Assembly: GCF_017305915.1 (NCBI RefSeq) | Contig: NZ_JAFKJN010000027.1 | Coordinates: 38,885 to 102,884 of the forward strand | Length of the DNA: 64,000 nucleotides | Direction: 5' to 3' | Origin: Reyranella sp. | Lineage (GTDB): Bacteria; Pseudomonadota; Alphaproteobacteria; Reyranellales; Reyranellaceae | Part shown: positions 31,262-39,460 of the stretch, piece by piece | Position numbering within the stretch: position 1 is the first letter of the stretch | Layout of the letters: the number at the start of each line of letters is the position of its first letter | Made by a program: the position numbers and the translations under genes | Notes under the pieces: model-generated | Databases searched by the model: none | The model's input: only the letters and a program-made list of their open reading frames with translations | What the model was told of the DNA's origin: nothing

Positions 31262-31621
31262 GTGACGGATTCGCTGCTGGTGCAATTGCGCAAGGGCGTG
31301 CTCGACATGTGCGTGCTGGCGATGCTGGCGCAGCAGGACGGCTATGCCTACGACATCGCCAGCCGCCTGGCGCAGGACATCGGCATGGGCGAAGGCACGA
31401 TCTATCCGCTGATGCGGCGCATGCAGGCCGATGGCCTGGTGAAGACCTATCTCGAGGAATCGAGCAGCGGCCCGCCGCGCAAGTACTACCAGCTGACGCG
31501 CGCCGGCCACGCCGCGCTCGCCGCGCAGCGCACCGAATGGACCAGCTTCGTGGCGTCGGTCGCCCGGGTGCTGGCCGACAATCCCACACCATCTGCGAGA
31601 ACCGCCGGAGGGGCGCGATGA
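31262..31621 (+). CDS. PadR-family transcriptional regulator (short form)
   Basis: This 119-residue regulator starts at GTG 31262. Its winged helix is seen as LLVQLRKGVLDMCVLAMLAQ, YAYDIASRL, and then GEGTIYPLMRRMQADGLV. The PPRKYYQLTRAGHAALA segment is the wing. The short C-terminus is that of subfamily 2 PadR proteins, which sense envelope stress or drugs. It overlaps the DUF1700 gene by ATGA; PadR next to DUF1700 is a recurrent pair. A 7-bp palindrome just upstream is its probable operator. No typical ribosome site precedes the GTG. Confidence 0.92.
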   Translation: MTDSLLVQLRKGVLDMCVLAMLAQQDGYAYDIASRLAQDIGMGEGTIYPLMRRMQADGLVKTYLEESSSGPPRKYYQLTRAGHAALAAQRTEWTSFVASVARVLADNPTPSARTAGGAR

Positions 31622-32181
31622 CCCGAGCCGAATTCCTGTCGATCCTGCACGATCGCCTGCGCGGCCTGCCCGCGCCGGAGATCGAAGAGCTGATGGACGA
31701 CTACGACAGCCATTTCGCCGAAGGCCTGGCCGCCGGCCGCAGCGAGGCCGAGATTGCCGCCGCCCTGGGCGATCCGGTGCGACTCGCCCGCGAGCTGCGC
31801 GCCGAGGCGGGCCTGCGCCGCTGGGAGAGCGCGCGCACGCCGGCCAACTTCTACGCCGCGATGATCGGCTTTTTGGCGCTGATCGCGGTCGACTTCATGT
31901 TCCTGCTGCCGCTGCTCGGCGCGCTCGCCATCGCGGCGCTGGTGATCGGCCTTGCCCTGCTCGGCCTGTGCATCGCCGGTCTGGCGCTGGTGATGAAGCT
32001 GTTCAGCTTCCACGGCCTGTCGCTCGGCTACCTGACGCGCATCCTGAGCGGCATCGGCCTGCTCGGGCTGGGCGTCGGCGGCGGCGCGCTGCTCTTGATG
32101 GCGGTCGACTATGTGGTGCGCCTGCTCGCCCGCTTCGCACGGCTGCACTACACGCTGCTCCAGCGCAGCGAAGCGGCCTGA
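31618..32181 (+). CDS. DUF1700 (HAAS-type) membrane protein
   Basis: This 187-residue protein starts with MTRAEFLSILHDRLRGLPAPEIEEL. The segment up to about residue 65 is a helical HAAS/DUF1700 signalling domain, with DDYDSHFAEGLAAGRSEAEI as its typical signature. Three or so membrane helices follow (about residues 77-165). In known PadR-DUF1700 operons the membrane protein is co-regulated with PadR and acts in envelope stress responses. ATG 31618 overlaps the PadR stop by four bases, so it is translationally coupled. The exact function is unknown. Confidence 0.88.
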   Translation: MTRAEFLSILHDRLRGLPAPEIEELMDDYDSHFAEGLAAGRSEAEIAAALGDPVRLARELRAEAGLRRWESARTPANFYAAMIGFLALIAVDFMFLLPLLGALAIAALVIGLALLGLCIAGLALVMKLFSFHGLSLGYLTRILSGIGLLGLGVGGGALLLMAVDYVVRLLARFARLHYTLLQRSEAA

Positions 32182-32194
32182 GGAGGAGAGTCCC

Positions 32195-32920
32195 ATGAAC
32201 AGCACCCTCGGCAGGATCGCCGTCATCGGCCTCGGCGTCGGCATCGTCTCGCTGTCGCTCGCCTGGGTCCTCGGCGGCCGCGAAGACATCCGCCGCGTGA
32301 TCGCCGAAGAGCGGTTCGGCTGGCATTCCTGCGACGACACGGTGGCGGTCGCCGGCCCGGAGCGCCGCCTGCCCTGGACCGGCGGCGACAAGATCGAGGT
32401 CACGACACCGGTGCCGCTGCGACTGATCGCGAGCGACGGCAGCGACGTCGTCCTGCGCGGCACGCCCGAGGCGGTCGCGCGTCTGCAGGTGCGCGGCGGC
32501 AAGCTGTTCTCCTGCGGCCGGCTGGAGGGGCCGGTCGAGGTCGCGCTGCCGGCGCGGGCGCTGCGCCATGTGCGCATCTCGGGCGCGGGCAACGTGACGC
32601 TGGAGAAGCTCGACCAGCGCGAGCTCGAGCTCAGGATCAACGGCAGCGGCCAGATCGAGGCGCACGGCAGCGTCGAGCGCGTGTCGGCCACCATCTCCGG
32701 CTCGGGCGACGTGCGGCTGGGCGACGTCACGATGAAGCGCCTCGACGCCAAGATCTCCGGCAGCGGCAGCGTCGAGGCGGGGCCCAAGGAGGAAGCCGAC
32801 CTCAAGCTGGCCGGCTCCGGCAAGGTCAGGCTGCTGACCCGCCCGGCCAGCCTGCACAGCAAGGTGTCGGGCGCCGGCCGCATCATCCAGCCGCCGCTGG
32901 AGTCGGCGGACAAGAAGTAG
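32195..32920 (+). CDS. DUF2807 (GIN-domain) exported beta-helix protein
   Basis: The 241-residue protein has one N-terminal hydrophobic helix (about residues 6-26), so it is exported or membrane-anchored. A repetitive beta-rich region follows, with ISGAGNVTL, INGSGQIEA, ISGSGDVRL, ISGSGSVEA and LAGSGKVRL at regular spacing. This is the GIN/DUF2807 beta-helix. AGGAGGAG precedes the ATG. It is the third gene of the PadR-DUF1700-DUF2807 operon. Such triads are linked to envelope stress sensing in other bacteria; the ligand of the beta-helix is unknown. Confidence 0.88.
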   Translation: MNSTLGRIAVIGLGVGIVSLSLAWVLGGREDIRRVIAEERFGWHSCDDTVAVAGPERRLPWTGGDKIEVTTPVPLRLIASDGSDVVLRGTPEAVARLQVRGGKLFSCGRLEGPVEVALPARALRHVRISGAGNVTLEKLDQRELELRINGSGQIEAHGSVERVSATISGSGDVRLGDVTMKRLDAKISGSGSVEAGPKEEADLKLAGSGKVRLLTRPASLHSKVSGAGRIIQPPLESADKK

Positions 32921-32948
32921 CGCCGGAACCTTCACGGAGCTCGACCCC

Positions 32949-33914
32949 ATGCGTATCCTACCAGTCGTTGTCGCGATCGCGCTGTGCGCCCTGGCGATGC
33001 CGTCGTTTGCGGCGGGCTTTCGCTTCGTCGATGTCCCTGCCGATGCCAAGGGACCCGCCCTCACCGGCGCCCTGTGGTACCCCTGCGCCGAGCCGCCCGG
33101 CACGGTGCAGCTTGGCCCCTACGCGCTGAGCGTCTCGAAGGATTGCCCGCTGAGCGGCGAGAAGCACCCGCTGATTGTCGTCTCGCACGGCCGCGGGGGC
33201 ACCTTCCTGGGCCACCACGACACCGTCGAGGCGCTCGCCGACGCGGGCTTCATTGTCGCCGCCATCAACCATCCGGGCGATACAGCCTCGGACAAGAGCC
33301 GTGCTACCGAGCTTTCGGTTTATGTCTCGCGGCCGGCCGACATCAAGCGGCTGGTCGACCATATGCTCGGCGCCTCGCCCGCCGCGCCCTTCATCGATCC
33401 CTCCCGCATCGGCTTCTTCGGCTTCTCGCGCGGCGGCTATACCGGGCTCGCTGTCATCGGTGCCAACGCCGACTGGGCGAACGCCACCGGCTATTGCGGC
33501 GACTCACCGGCGCGCGGTTGCCAGCAAATCCGCGGCAAGGAATTCCCCGGGCCGATACCACACGACTCGCGCATCAAGGCCGCCGTCGTCGCCGACCCGC
33601 TCGCAGTCTTCTTCACGGCCGAAGCCCTGGCGCCGATCACGGCGCCGGTGCAGCTCTGGGCCTCGGAGCTGGGCGGCGACGGCGTGTTCTTGCGGGATGT
33701 CGCGCCGCTCGACACGAACCTGTCGGCGCCGCACGAATATCATGTCGTGCGAAATGCCGGACACTTCGCCTTCTTTCTCTGCCCGCCGGCCCTGGCGCAA
33801 GCCTATCCTGACCTGTGCACCGACCCAAACGGCTTCGACCGGGCAGCCTTCCACAAGGAATTCAACGCCGCCGCCGTGAAGTTCCTTCAGTTCAATTTGA
33901 ACGGCCGGAAGTGA
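32949..33914 (+). CDS. Exported alpha/beta hydrolase (dienelactone/PAF-acetylhydrolase-like)
   Basis: This 321-residue protein has a signal peptide (VVVAIALCALAMPSFAAG). It then has an alpha/beta hydrolase core with HPLIVVSHGRGGTFLG as oxyanion strand. The nucleophile elbow is GFFGFSRGGYTG, and HFAFFLCPP near the end probably holds the His. The layout resembles platelet-activating-factor acetylhydrolase-like and dienelactone hydrolases. It is a periplasmic esterase or peptidase-like enzyme of unknown substrate. It follows the DUF2807 gene by 28 bases and could belong to that operon. The convergent CoxL-like gene ends three bases away. Confidence 0.89.
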   Translation: MRILPVVVAIALCALAMPSFAAGFRFVDVPADAKGPALTGALWYPCAEPPGTVQLGPYALSVSKDCPLSGEKHPLIVVSHGRGGTFLGHHDTVEALADAGFIVAAINHPGDTASDKSRATELSVYVSRPADIKRLVDHMLGASPAAPFIDPSRIGFFGFSRGGYTGLAVIGANADWANATGYCGDSPARGCQQIRGKEFPGPIPHDSRIKAAVVADPLAVFFTAEALAPITAPVQLWASELGGDGVFLRDVAPLDTNLSAPHEYHVVRNAGHFAFFLCPPALAQAYPDLCTDPNGFDRAAFHKEFNAAAVKFLQFNLNGRK

Positions 33915-33917
33915 ACG

Positions 33918-36248
33918 TCAGCGCGCGCCGTTCAGCACCCGCCAGACCTTCTCCGGCGTCACCGGCATGTCGATGTGGGGCACGCCCAGCGCATCGACCA
34001 CCGCGTTCATCACCGACGGCAGCGCGCCGGCGCAGCCCGCCTCGCCGCAGCCCTTCACGCCCAGCCGGTTGGTCTTGCACGGCACCGAATGGTTCTCGAT
34101 CGAGAAGCCCGGCGCATCGGTCGCGCGCGGCATGGCGTAGTCCATATAGGAGCCGGTGATCGGCTGACCCTGCTCGTCGTAGCGCGCGTACTCCATCAGC
34201 GCCTGGCCGATGCCCTGGACGACGCCGCCATGCGCCTGGCCCGCGGTCAGCATCGGATTGATGACCGTGCCGAAGTCGTTGACCATGAAGTAGCGCACCA
34301 CCTCGATCGTGCCGGTGTCGGGATCGATCTCGACCTCGGCGACGTGGCAGCCGTTGGGGAACGAGAATGGCGGGTTGTCGGAGATGTGGCTGACATCGAG
34401 CGACTGCGGGATGTCAGGCGGCAGCTTCAGGCCTTTGCGCAGCTTGTCGGCCAGCTCGAGGATGGTGACGCCGCGGTCGGTGCCGGCGATGGTGAAGCGG
34501 CCGTTGGCGAACTCGATGTCGACGACGGCGGCCTCCATCACGTGGGCAGCGATCTGCTTGCCCTGCTCGATCAGCTTGTCGCCGGCCTCGAGGAAGGCCT
34601 GGCTGCCGACCAGCGCCGACTTCGAGCCGCCGGTGCCGCCACCGACCTTGAGCTGGTCCGAATCGCCTTGCAGCAGGCGGAAGCGGTTGACCGGGATGCC
34701 GAGCTGGTCGCCCAGCACCTGGGCGAACGGCGTGGCGTGGCCCTGGCCGTAGTCGAGCGTGCCCGACAGCATGGTGATGGTGCCGTCGTCCTCGAAGCGG
34801 ATGCCGCCATACTCCTTGCTCGGCGGGCCGGTGACCTCGAGATACTGGCCGATGCCGCGGCCGCGCAGCTTGCCGCGCTTGGCGCTCTCGGCTTTGCGTT
34901 TGTCGAAGCCATTCCAGTCGGCGATCGCCACGGCCTTGTCGAGGATCGTGGTGAATTCACCTGAGTCGTAGTTCATGCCCGACGGCGCCTTGTAGGGCAT
35001 CGCATTCGGCGCGATGTGGTTGCGGCGGCGCAGCTCGATCCGGTCGATGCCCATCTCGCGCGCCGCCGTATCGATCAGCCGCTCCATGTAGTAATTGGCC
35101 TCGGGCCGGCCAGCGCCGCGATAGGCGGCGATCGGCGTGGTGTTGGTGAACACAACCCTGGAATTCACCTCCATCGCCGGCGTCGCATAGACGTCGATCA
35201 GGTTCTTCACCGCATTGGTGGTCGCGGGCATCGGCGGATAGATGTAGGCGCCGGCGTTGCCGGTGCCGCTGAGCCGGACGGCGAGGAAGCGGCCGTCCTC
35301 GTCGAGCGCCAGCTCCGCGACGCGTTGATGGTCGCGGCCGTGATGGTCGCTCAGGAAGCTTTCGGAGCGCTCGTCGGTCCATTTCACCGGCCGGCCGAGC
35401 TTCCTGGCGGCCAACAGCAGCGGGCCGTACTCGGGATAAACCTGGCTCTTCATGCCGAACGAGCCGCCGACATTGCCGGTCAGCACCCGCACCTTGTCGG
35501 GCGTGGTGTTGAGCACGTCCTTGGCGAGGCCGCCGCGCAGGCCCATCACCCCCTGGCAGCCGACCCGCAGCACCCAGCGGCCGTTCTCGACATTGCCGAT
35601 CGCCGAGCGCGGCTCCATCGGATTGACGACGATACGGTTGGAGTTGATTTCCAGTCGCGTGACATGCGCGGCCTCGACGAAGGCCTTCTTCACCGCCTCG
35701 GCGTCGCCGTAGTGGAAGTCGATCGCGATATTGCCGGGCGCCTCGTCATGGATCTGCGGCGCATCGGCGGCCAGCCCTTGTGCCGGCGTGGTGACTGCCG
35801 GCAGCGCCTCGATATCCGTTTCGACGACCTCGGCGGCATCCTTGGCCTGCACCGCCGTCTCGGCGACGACGCAGGCGACCGCCTCTCCGACATAGCGCAC
35901 GCGGTCCTTGGCCAGCGAATGGCGCGGCGGCGTCTTCATCGGCGAGCCGTCGCGCTGCGGGATGTTCATGCCGCATTTCATCGGGCCGAAGCCCGCGGCC
36001 TCGAGGTCGGCGTAGGTCAGGATCACCAGCACGCCGGGCATCGCCGCGGCGGCCGTGCTGTCGATGCCCTTCAGGATGCCGTGCGCGTGCCTGCTGCGGA
36101 CCATCACCGCGTAGGCCTGGCCCGGCAGGTTCTGGTCGTCCGTGTAGCTGCCCTTGCCGCGCAGGAGGATCGGATCCTCCAGGCGCGATACCGGCTGGCC
36201 GACGCCGAACCTGGTCAGGGCAAGGGCGGTATCGTCGAACGAATCCAT
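33918..36248 (-). CDS. Molybdenum hydroxylase large subunit, CoxL-like (AYRGAGR form)
   Basis: This 776-residue protein belongs to the xanthine oxidase/CO dehydrogenase large-subunit family. The active-site loop reads AYRGAGR near residues 375-381. That is the form II pattern, not the AYxCSFR loop of true form I CO dehydrogenases. LTGNVGGSFGMKSQ and the base-Glu segment KGCGEAGCAGALPS carry the cofactor and catalytic motifs. It should bind molybdopterin cytosine dinucleotide and hydroxylate an aldehyde or heterocycle. The iron-sulfur small and FAD medium subunit genes are not next to it, which is unusual. It is upstream of a NIPSNAP gene on the same strand's far side, separated by a palindrome. 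Confidence 0.94.
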   Translation of the reverse strand: MDSFDDTALALTRFGVGQPVSRLEDPILLRGKGSYTDDQNLPGQAYAVMVRSRHAHGILKGIDSTAAAAMPGVLVILTYADLEAAGFGPMKCGMNIPQRDGSPMKTPPRHSLAKDRVRYVGEAVACVVAETAVQAKDAAEVVETDIEALPAVTTPAQGLAADAPQIHDEAPGNIAIDFHYGDAEAVKKAFVEAAHVTRLEINSNRIVVNPMEPRSAIGNVENGRWVLRVGCQGVMGLRGGLAKDVLNTTPDKVRVLTGNVGGSFGMKSQVYPEYGPLLLAARKLGRPVKWTDERSESFLSDHHGRDHQRVAELALDEDGRFLAVRLSGTGNAGAYIYPPMPATTNAVKNLIDVYATPAMEVNSRVVFTNTTPIAAYRGAGRPEANYYMERLIDTAAREMGIDRIELRRRNHIAPNAMPYKAPSGMNYDSGEFTTILDKAVAIADWNGFDKRKAESAKRGKLRGRGIGQYLEVTGPPSKEYGGIRFEDDGTITMLSGTLDYGQGHATPFAQVLGDQLGIPVNRFRLLQGDSDQLKVGGGTGGSKSALVGSQAFLEAGDKLIEQGKQIAAHVMEAAVVDIEFANGRFTIAGTDRGVTILELADKLRKGLKLPPDIPQSLDVSHISDNPPFSFPNGCHVAEVEIDPDTGTIEVVRYFMVNDFGTVINPMLTAGQAHGGVVQGIGQALMEYARYDEQGQPITGSYMDYAMPRATDAPGFSIENHSVPCKTNRLGVKGCGEAGCAGALPSVMNAVVDALGVPHIDMPVTPEKVWRVLNGAR

Positions 36249-36262
36249 ACGCGTACTCCTTA

Positions 36263-36294
36263 TTGGACCGCGCCACTGGAGTGGCGCGGTCCAA
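36263..36294. repeat. Perfect palindrome, 15-bp arms (GGACCGCGCCACT family)
   Basis: TTGGACCGCGCCACT-gg-AGTGGCGCGGTCCAA is a perfect hairpin. It lies between the NIPSNAP stop and the CoxL-like start. The same arm occurs in a longer double form at 61107-61164, so this is a dispersed repeat. On the minus strand it could terminate or attenuate transcription between the two genes. Confidence 0.8.
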
Positions 36295-36297
36295 AGA

Positions 36298-36936
36298 CTA
36301 CTTCAGCGGCGAGTAGTTGGTCGGCAGCAGCAAGGTCGAGTACATCTCCTGCAGCTTGGCCGGACCCTTAGCGAGATAGGCCTGCCACGCCGGGTCCTTC
36401 ATCGCGTCGCCGCGCGCCTTGAAGCGCTCCTCGAGGTTCTTGTAGCGCCACAGGTGGATCCACTCGTTGGGCTGCGGGAACTCGCCGGTCCACGCGCCCC
36501 AGATCGGCGAGTACTTCTCGCGAGCGGCCTGCACTTCCTTGAAGTCCTTGCCGTACTGCTGCGCGCCGCCCAGGTTGCAGCGATAGACGCGCAGCTCGTA
36601 AATGTTGCCGGTGGTGTTGTCGCTCGGCTTGATGTCGACCACGGGGTTCATCAGGCGCAGGTCCTGGCGCTGCAGGCAGGTCTTGACGATCGGCACGTAC
36701 TTCTCGGTCCAGTCCTTGTTCTTCTGCAGCTCGGCGCGCAGCCGCGTGCGCTCCTCGTAGCTGTCGTACTTCCAGAGGTGCCAGATCTGGTTCAGTGCGC
36801 CGAACTCCGACGTCCAGTAGCCGTGGTTGACGCCATAGTTGTTGCCGCGCGCCGGCCGGCCGATCGTCTCGGCCGCCTTGAGATACTCCGGCATCTTGCC
36901 GGGAATGAGCGTGTAGGTTCGAAGCTCGTAGACCAT
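36298..36936 (-). CDS. NIPSNAP-family protein
   Basis: The 212-residue protein has two copies of the NIPSNAP ferredoxin-like fold. The first begins MVYELRTYTLIPGKMPEYLK and the second NIYELRVYRCNLGGAQQYGK. Each ends with a WHLWKY- or HLWRYK-type strand followed by an EERT/EERF helix. In bacteria these small proteins sit in catabolic operons; their exact biochemical role is unsettled. The start at 36936 gives the canonical N-terminus. It follows the enolase-superfamily gene by 13 bases and precedes the CoxL-like gene, so the three may form one degradative transcript. Confidence 0.92.
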   Translation of the reverse strand: MVYELRTYTLIPGKMPEYLKAAETIGRPARGNNYGVNHGYWTSEFGALNQIWHLWKYDSYEERTRLRAELQKNKDWTEKYVPIVKTCLQRQDLRLMNPVVDIKPSDNTTGNIYELRVYRCNLGGAQQYGKDFKEVQAAREKYSPIWGAWTGEFPQPNEWIHLWRYKNLEERFKARGDAMKDPAWQAYLAKGPAKLQEMYSTLLLPTNYSPLK

Positions 36937-36949
36937 CTCGATTTTCCTC

Positions 36950-38134
36950 TCACGGATGCGGGTTCTTCGGCGGATGCGCCTTGACCGCCTCCTCGTTGAT
37001 GTCGGCACCCCAGCCCGGCCGGGTCGGCACGATCAGCTCGCCATTCTGGATGACCGGCGGATGGGTGACCAGATCGTCCTTCCAGGGCACGTCGTCGATA
37101 TCGATTTCCATGATACGGAAGTTCGGCATCGCGGCACAAAGGTTGGCGCTCATCAGCGTCGACATGTGGCCGTAGAAATTGTGCGGCGCGCAGTTGATCT
37201 CGTAGGCTTCCGCCATGGTCGAGATCTTGTGGCTCTCGGCCAGCCCGTTCCACGGCACGTCGATGATCGACACGTCGATCGAGCGGTTCTCGAAGAACGG
37301 CCGGAACTGGCGCCGGCTGAACAGCGATTCGCACGACGCGATCGGCATGGTGCTGCGGTCGCGGATCAGCCGCAGGCCCTCCGGATCGTAGGAATCGATC
37401 TCGAGCCAGAACAGATTGTAGGGCTCGCAGGTGCGCGCGACCTTGATGTAGCCCTCGGTTTTGAAGTTGAAATTGGTGTCGAGCAGGATGCCCATGTCCG
37501 GTCCCGCGCCCTGGCGGAACGCGGCCAGCCCGTCGGCGATCGCCGCCAGCGTCGGCCCATCGGCATTGAGCTCGGGGCCGCCCGGCGTGCGGCCGAAGCC
37601 CGGCTGGTGCATGTTCGGCGGATCGAGGTCGAAGCGGAAGATGTTGGTCTTGAGCGCCTTGAAGCCGCGCTCCTTGACGTGCTTGCCGAGCTTCACGACG
37701 TCGTCGAACGAGCGCACCGGCTCGACGCCCATCATCGCGGCGTTGCGGAAGCGGTAGCTGCCGCAGTGCGACCAGTAGAGCGGCAGGCGGTCGCGCACCT
37801 TGCCGCCGAACAGCTCGTAGACCGGCACGCCCAGCGACTTCGCCTTGACGTCGAGCAGCGCGTTCTCGATCGCCGCCATCGCCTGCTGGTTGATGCCGCC
37901 CGGCGCCTGGCGGGTGATGGCGTACTGCATCGACATGATGCGTTCGACGGCGCGCGGGTCCTCGCCGATCAGGCCGGCGGCCATGCGGCGGATCACGGCG
38001 GTGAGGCCGGCGCTGCCGTAGCCTTCGTTGTATTCCGACCAGCCGACGATGCCGTCGTCGGTGGTGATCTTGAGGAACGAGAAATCGCGCCAGCCGGCGT
38101 CGCAATGCAAGTCCTCGATCTTGGCGATCTTCAT
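36950..38134 (-). CDS. Mandelate racemase/muconate-lactonising family enzyme
   Basis: This 394-residue protein is an enolase-superfamily member. The N-terminal capping domain includes FLKITTDDGIVGWSEYNEGY. The barrel domain includes GGINQQAMAAIENALLDVKA. A metal-ligand Asp is in LLDTNFNFKTEG, Glu is in FWLEIDS, and Glu is in ASCESLF. PHNFYGHMS provides a His on the last barrel strand. Members abstract a proton next to a carboxylate and then racemise or dehydrate sugar acids. The start at 38134 removes a non-homologous extension. It is divergent from the dimeric-barrel gene at 38220. Confidence 0.92.
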   Translation of the reverse strand: MKIAKIEDLHCDAGWRDFSFLKITTDDGIVGWSEYNEGYGSAGLTAVIRRMAAGLIGEDPRAVERIMSMQYAITRQAPGGINQQAMAAIENALLDVKAKSLGVPVYELFGGKVRDRLPLYWSHCGSYRFRNAAMMGVEPVRSFDDVVKLGKHVKERGFKALKTNIFRFDLDPPNMHQPGFGRTPGGPELNADGPTLAAIADGLAAFRQGAGPDMGILLDTNFNFKTEGYIKVARTCEPYNLFWLEIDSYDPEGLRLIRDRSTMPIASCESLFSRRQFRPFFENRSIDVSIIDVPWNGLAESHKISTMAEAYEINCAPHNFYGHMSTLMSANLCAAMPNFRIMEIDIDDVPWKDDLVTHPPVIQNGELIVPTRPGWGADINEEAVKAHPPKNPHP

Positions 38135-38219
38135 GTTTCCGTCCCGTGACCCTTGTTGCTTGCTGCAGTATGCTCCGGCCCGACGGCTGGCGACAAAGCC
38201 AATCGCGGGGGGAACGGCC

Positions 38220-38891
38220 ATGGCGTTGCGCGGCAAGGGCATGTTGGCGGTCTACACCGAGAGCGCGCCGCGCCACGAGCGCGACCTCAACGAATGGTAC
38301 AACCGCGAGCACATCGACGAGCGCGTCGAGCTGCCGGGCTTCCATCGCGCCCGCCGCTACGTCGCGGTGAAGGGCGGTCCCAAGTATCTCGCCACCTACG
38401 AATGCGACCGCGCCGACGATCTCGCGACGCCGCGCTATCTCGACGTGCTGGCCAACCAGACGCCGTGGAGCCGGCGGGTGATCGGCCGCTTCACGCACTT
38501 CCATCGCATGACCATGCGGGTCCAGCTCGACCTCGCCCACGGCGAGGGCGGCGCGCTGACCACCGTGCGCTTCGTGCCGCAGCCGCCGCAACGGCGACGA
38601 CTGATCGCCTGGCTGAGGAAGACGCTGCCGGCGGCGATCGCCCGGCCCGACATGGTCGGCGCCGCGGTGCTGGAGAACGACGTCGAGATCGCCGACGCGC
38701 CGCAGCGGTCGTCGAGCATGGACCGGCCGAAGCCCGAGGCCGAATGGATGGTGATGCTGGAGGGCGCCGAGCCCGCGGCGACCGCGAGCGCCGCCCGCAG
38801 CCTGTTCACGAGCTCGGCGCTGAAGCCGTTCGGAGTCGCCAGGCCGGCCGTGATCGGCACCTACCGCTTCGTGTTCGGCAACGCGCGCTGA
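38220..38891 (+). CDS. EthD/DUF4286-like dimeric alpha/beta-barrel protein
   Basis: This 223-residue protein starts MALRGKGMLAVYTESAPRHE. LNEWYNREHIDERVELPGFH and RARRYVAVKGGPKYLATYE are the beta-alpha-beta segment of EthD/DUF4286-type dimeric barrels. The second half seems a degenerate repeat of that fold (EWMVMLEGAEP near residue 180). No catalytic residue can be named. Family members are often encoded with degradative enzymes. Here it is divergent from the enolase-superfamily operon and overlaps the acetyltransferase gene by one base (TGATG). Confidence 0.72.
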   Translation: MALRGKGMLAVYTESAPRHERDLNEWYNREHIDERVELPGFHRARRYVAVKGGPKYLATYECDRADDLATPRYLDVLANQTPWSRRVIGRFTHFHRMTMRVQLDLAHGEGGALTTVRFVPQPPQRRRLIAWLRKTLPAAIARPDMVGAAVLENDVEIADAPQRSSSMDRPKPEAEWMVMLEGAEPAATASAARSLFTSSALKPFGVARPAVIGTYRFVFGNAR

Positions 38892-39424
38892 TGGCGCCGC
38901 TCCGGACGGCCCGGCTCACGCTGAGACCCTGGCGCGAGGCGGACCGGCCGGCCTTCGCCGCATTGAACGCCGATCCCGAGGTCGCCGCGGATCTCGGCGG
39001 CCCGCTGGCGCGCGCCGCAAGCGACGCCAAGCTCGACCGCTATCGCCCGACCTTCGAGCGGCACGGCTTCGGCCGGCTGGCGATCGAGGACGCGCAGCAG
39101 GTGTTCGCCGGCTATGCCGGCGTGATGCCCTCGACGCCCGGCCATCCGCACACCGAGATCGGCTGGCGCCTGGTGCGTGCGGCCTGGGGCAAGGGCTACG
39201 CCAGCGAAGCCGCACGAGCCGTGCTCGAGGATGCCTTCGCCCGCCTCGGCATCCGCGAGCTGCTGGCCTACACCGCCGCCGACAATGCGCGCTCGCAGGC
39301 GGTGATGGCGCGGCTCGCGATGCGGCGCGATCCGGCGCGCGATTTCGACACCCTGTACGGCGACACGCCGTGGCACGGGCTGGTCTGGGTGGCAGAAATG
39401 CGGCGAGACGTGACGCAAGTTTGA
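38891..39424 (+). CDS. GNAT-family N-acetyltransferase (RimJ/RimL-like)
   Basis: The 177-residue protein begins with RTARLTLRPWREADRPAFAA, the N-terminal motif of RimJ/RimL-type GNAT enzymes. HTEIGWRLVRAAWGKGYASEAARAV is the acetyl-CoA pyrophosphate loop, with the Q/RxxGxG/A motif as GKGYAS. It then runs into AYTAADNARSQAVMARLAM, the classical C-terminal motif. It should acetylate a small-molecule amine or a protein N-terminus. Its start overlaps the preceding stop by one base, so it is translated with the dimeric-barrel protein. The substrate is unknown. Confidence 0.92.
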   Translation: MAPLRTARLTLRPWREADRPAFAALNADPEVAADLGGPLARAASDAKLDRYRPTFERHGFGRLAIEDAQQVFAGYAGVMPSTPGHPHTEIGWRLVRAAWGKGYASEAARAVLEDAFARLGIRELLAYTAADNARSQAVMARLAMRRDPARDFDTLYGDTPWHGLVWVAEMRRDVTQV

Positions 39425-39460
39425 GCGCCGGTTGAAGGTCCGATCCGCTAAGGTCGGGCC

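Noticed and set aside
33918..36248. True form I aerobic CO dehydrogenase
   Set aside because: The active-site loop is AYRGAGR and not AYxCSFR, and the small and medium subunits are absent.
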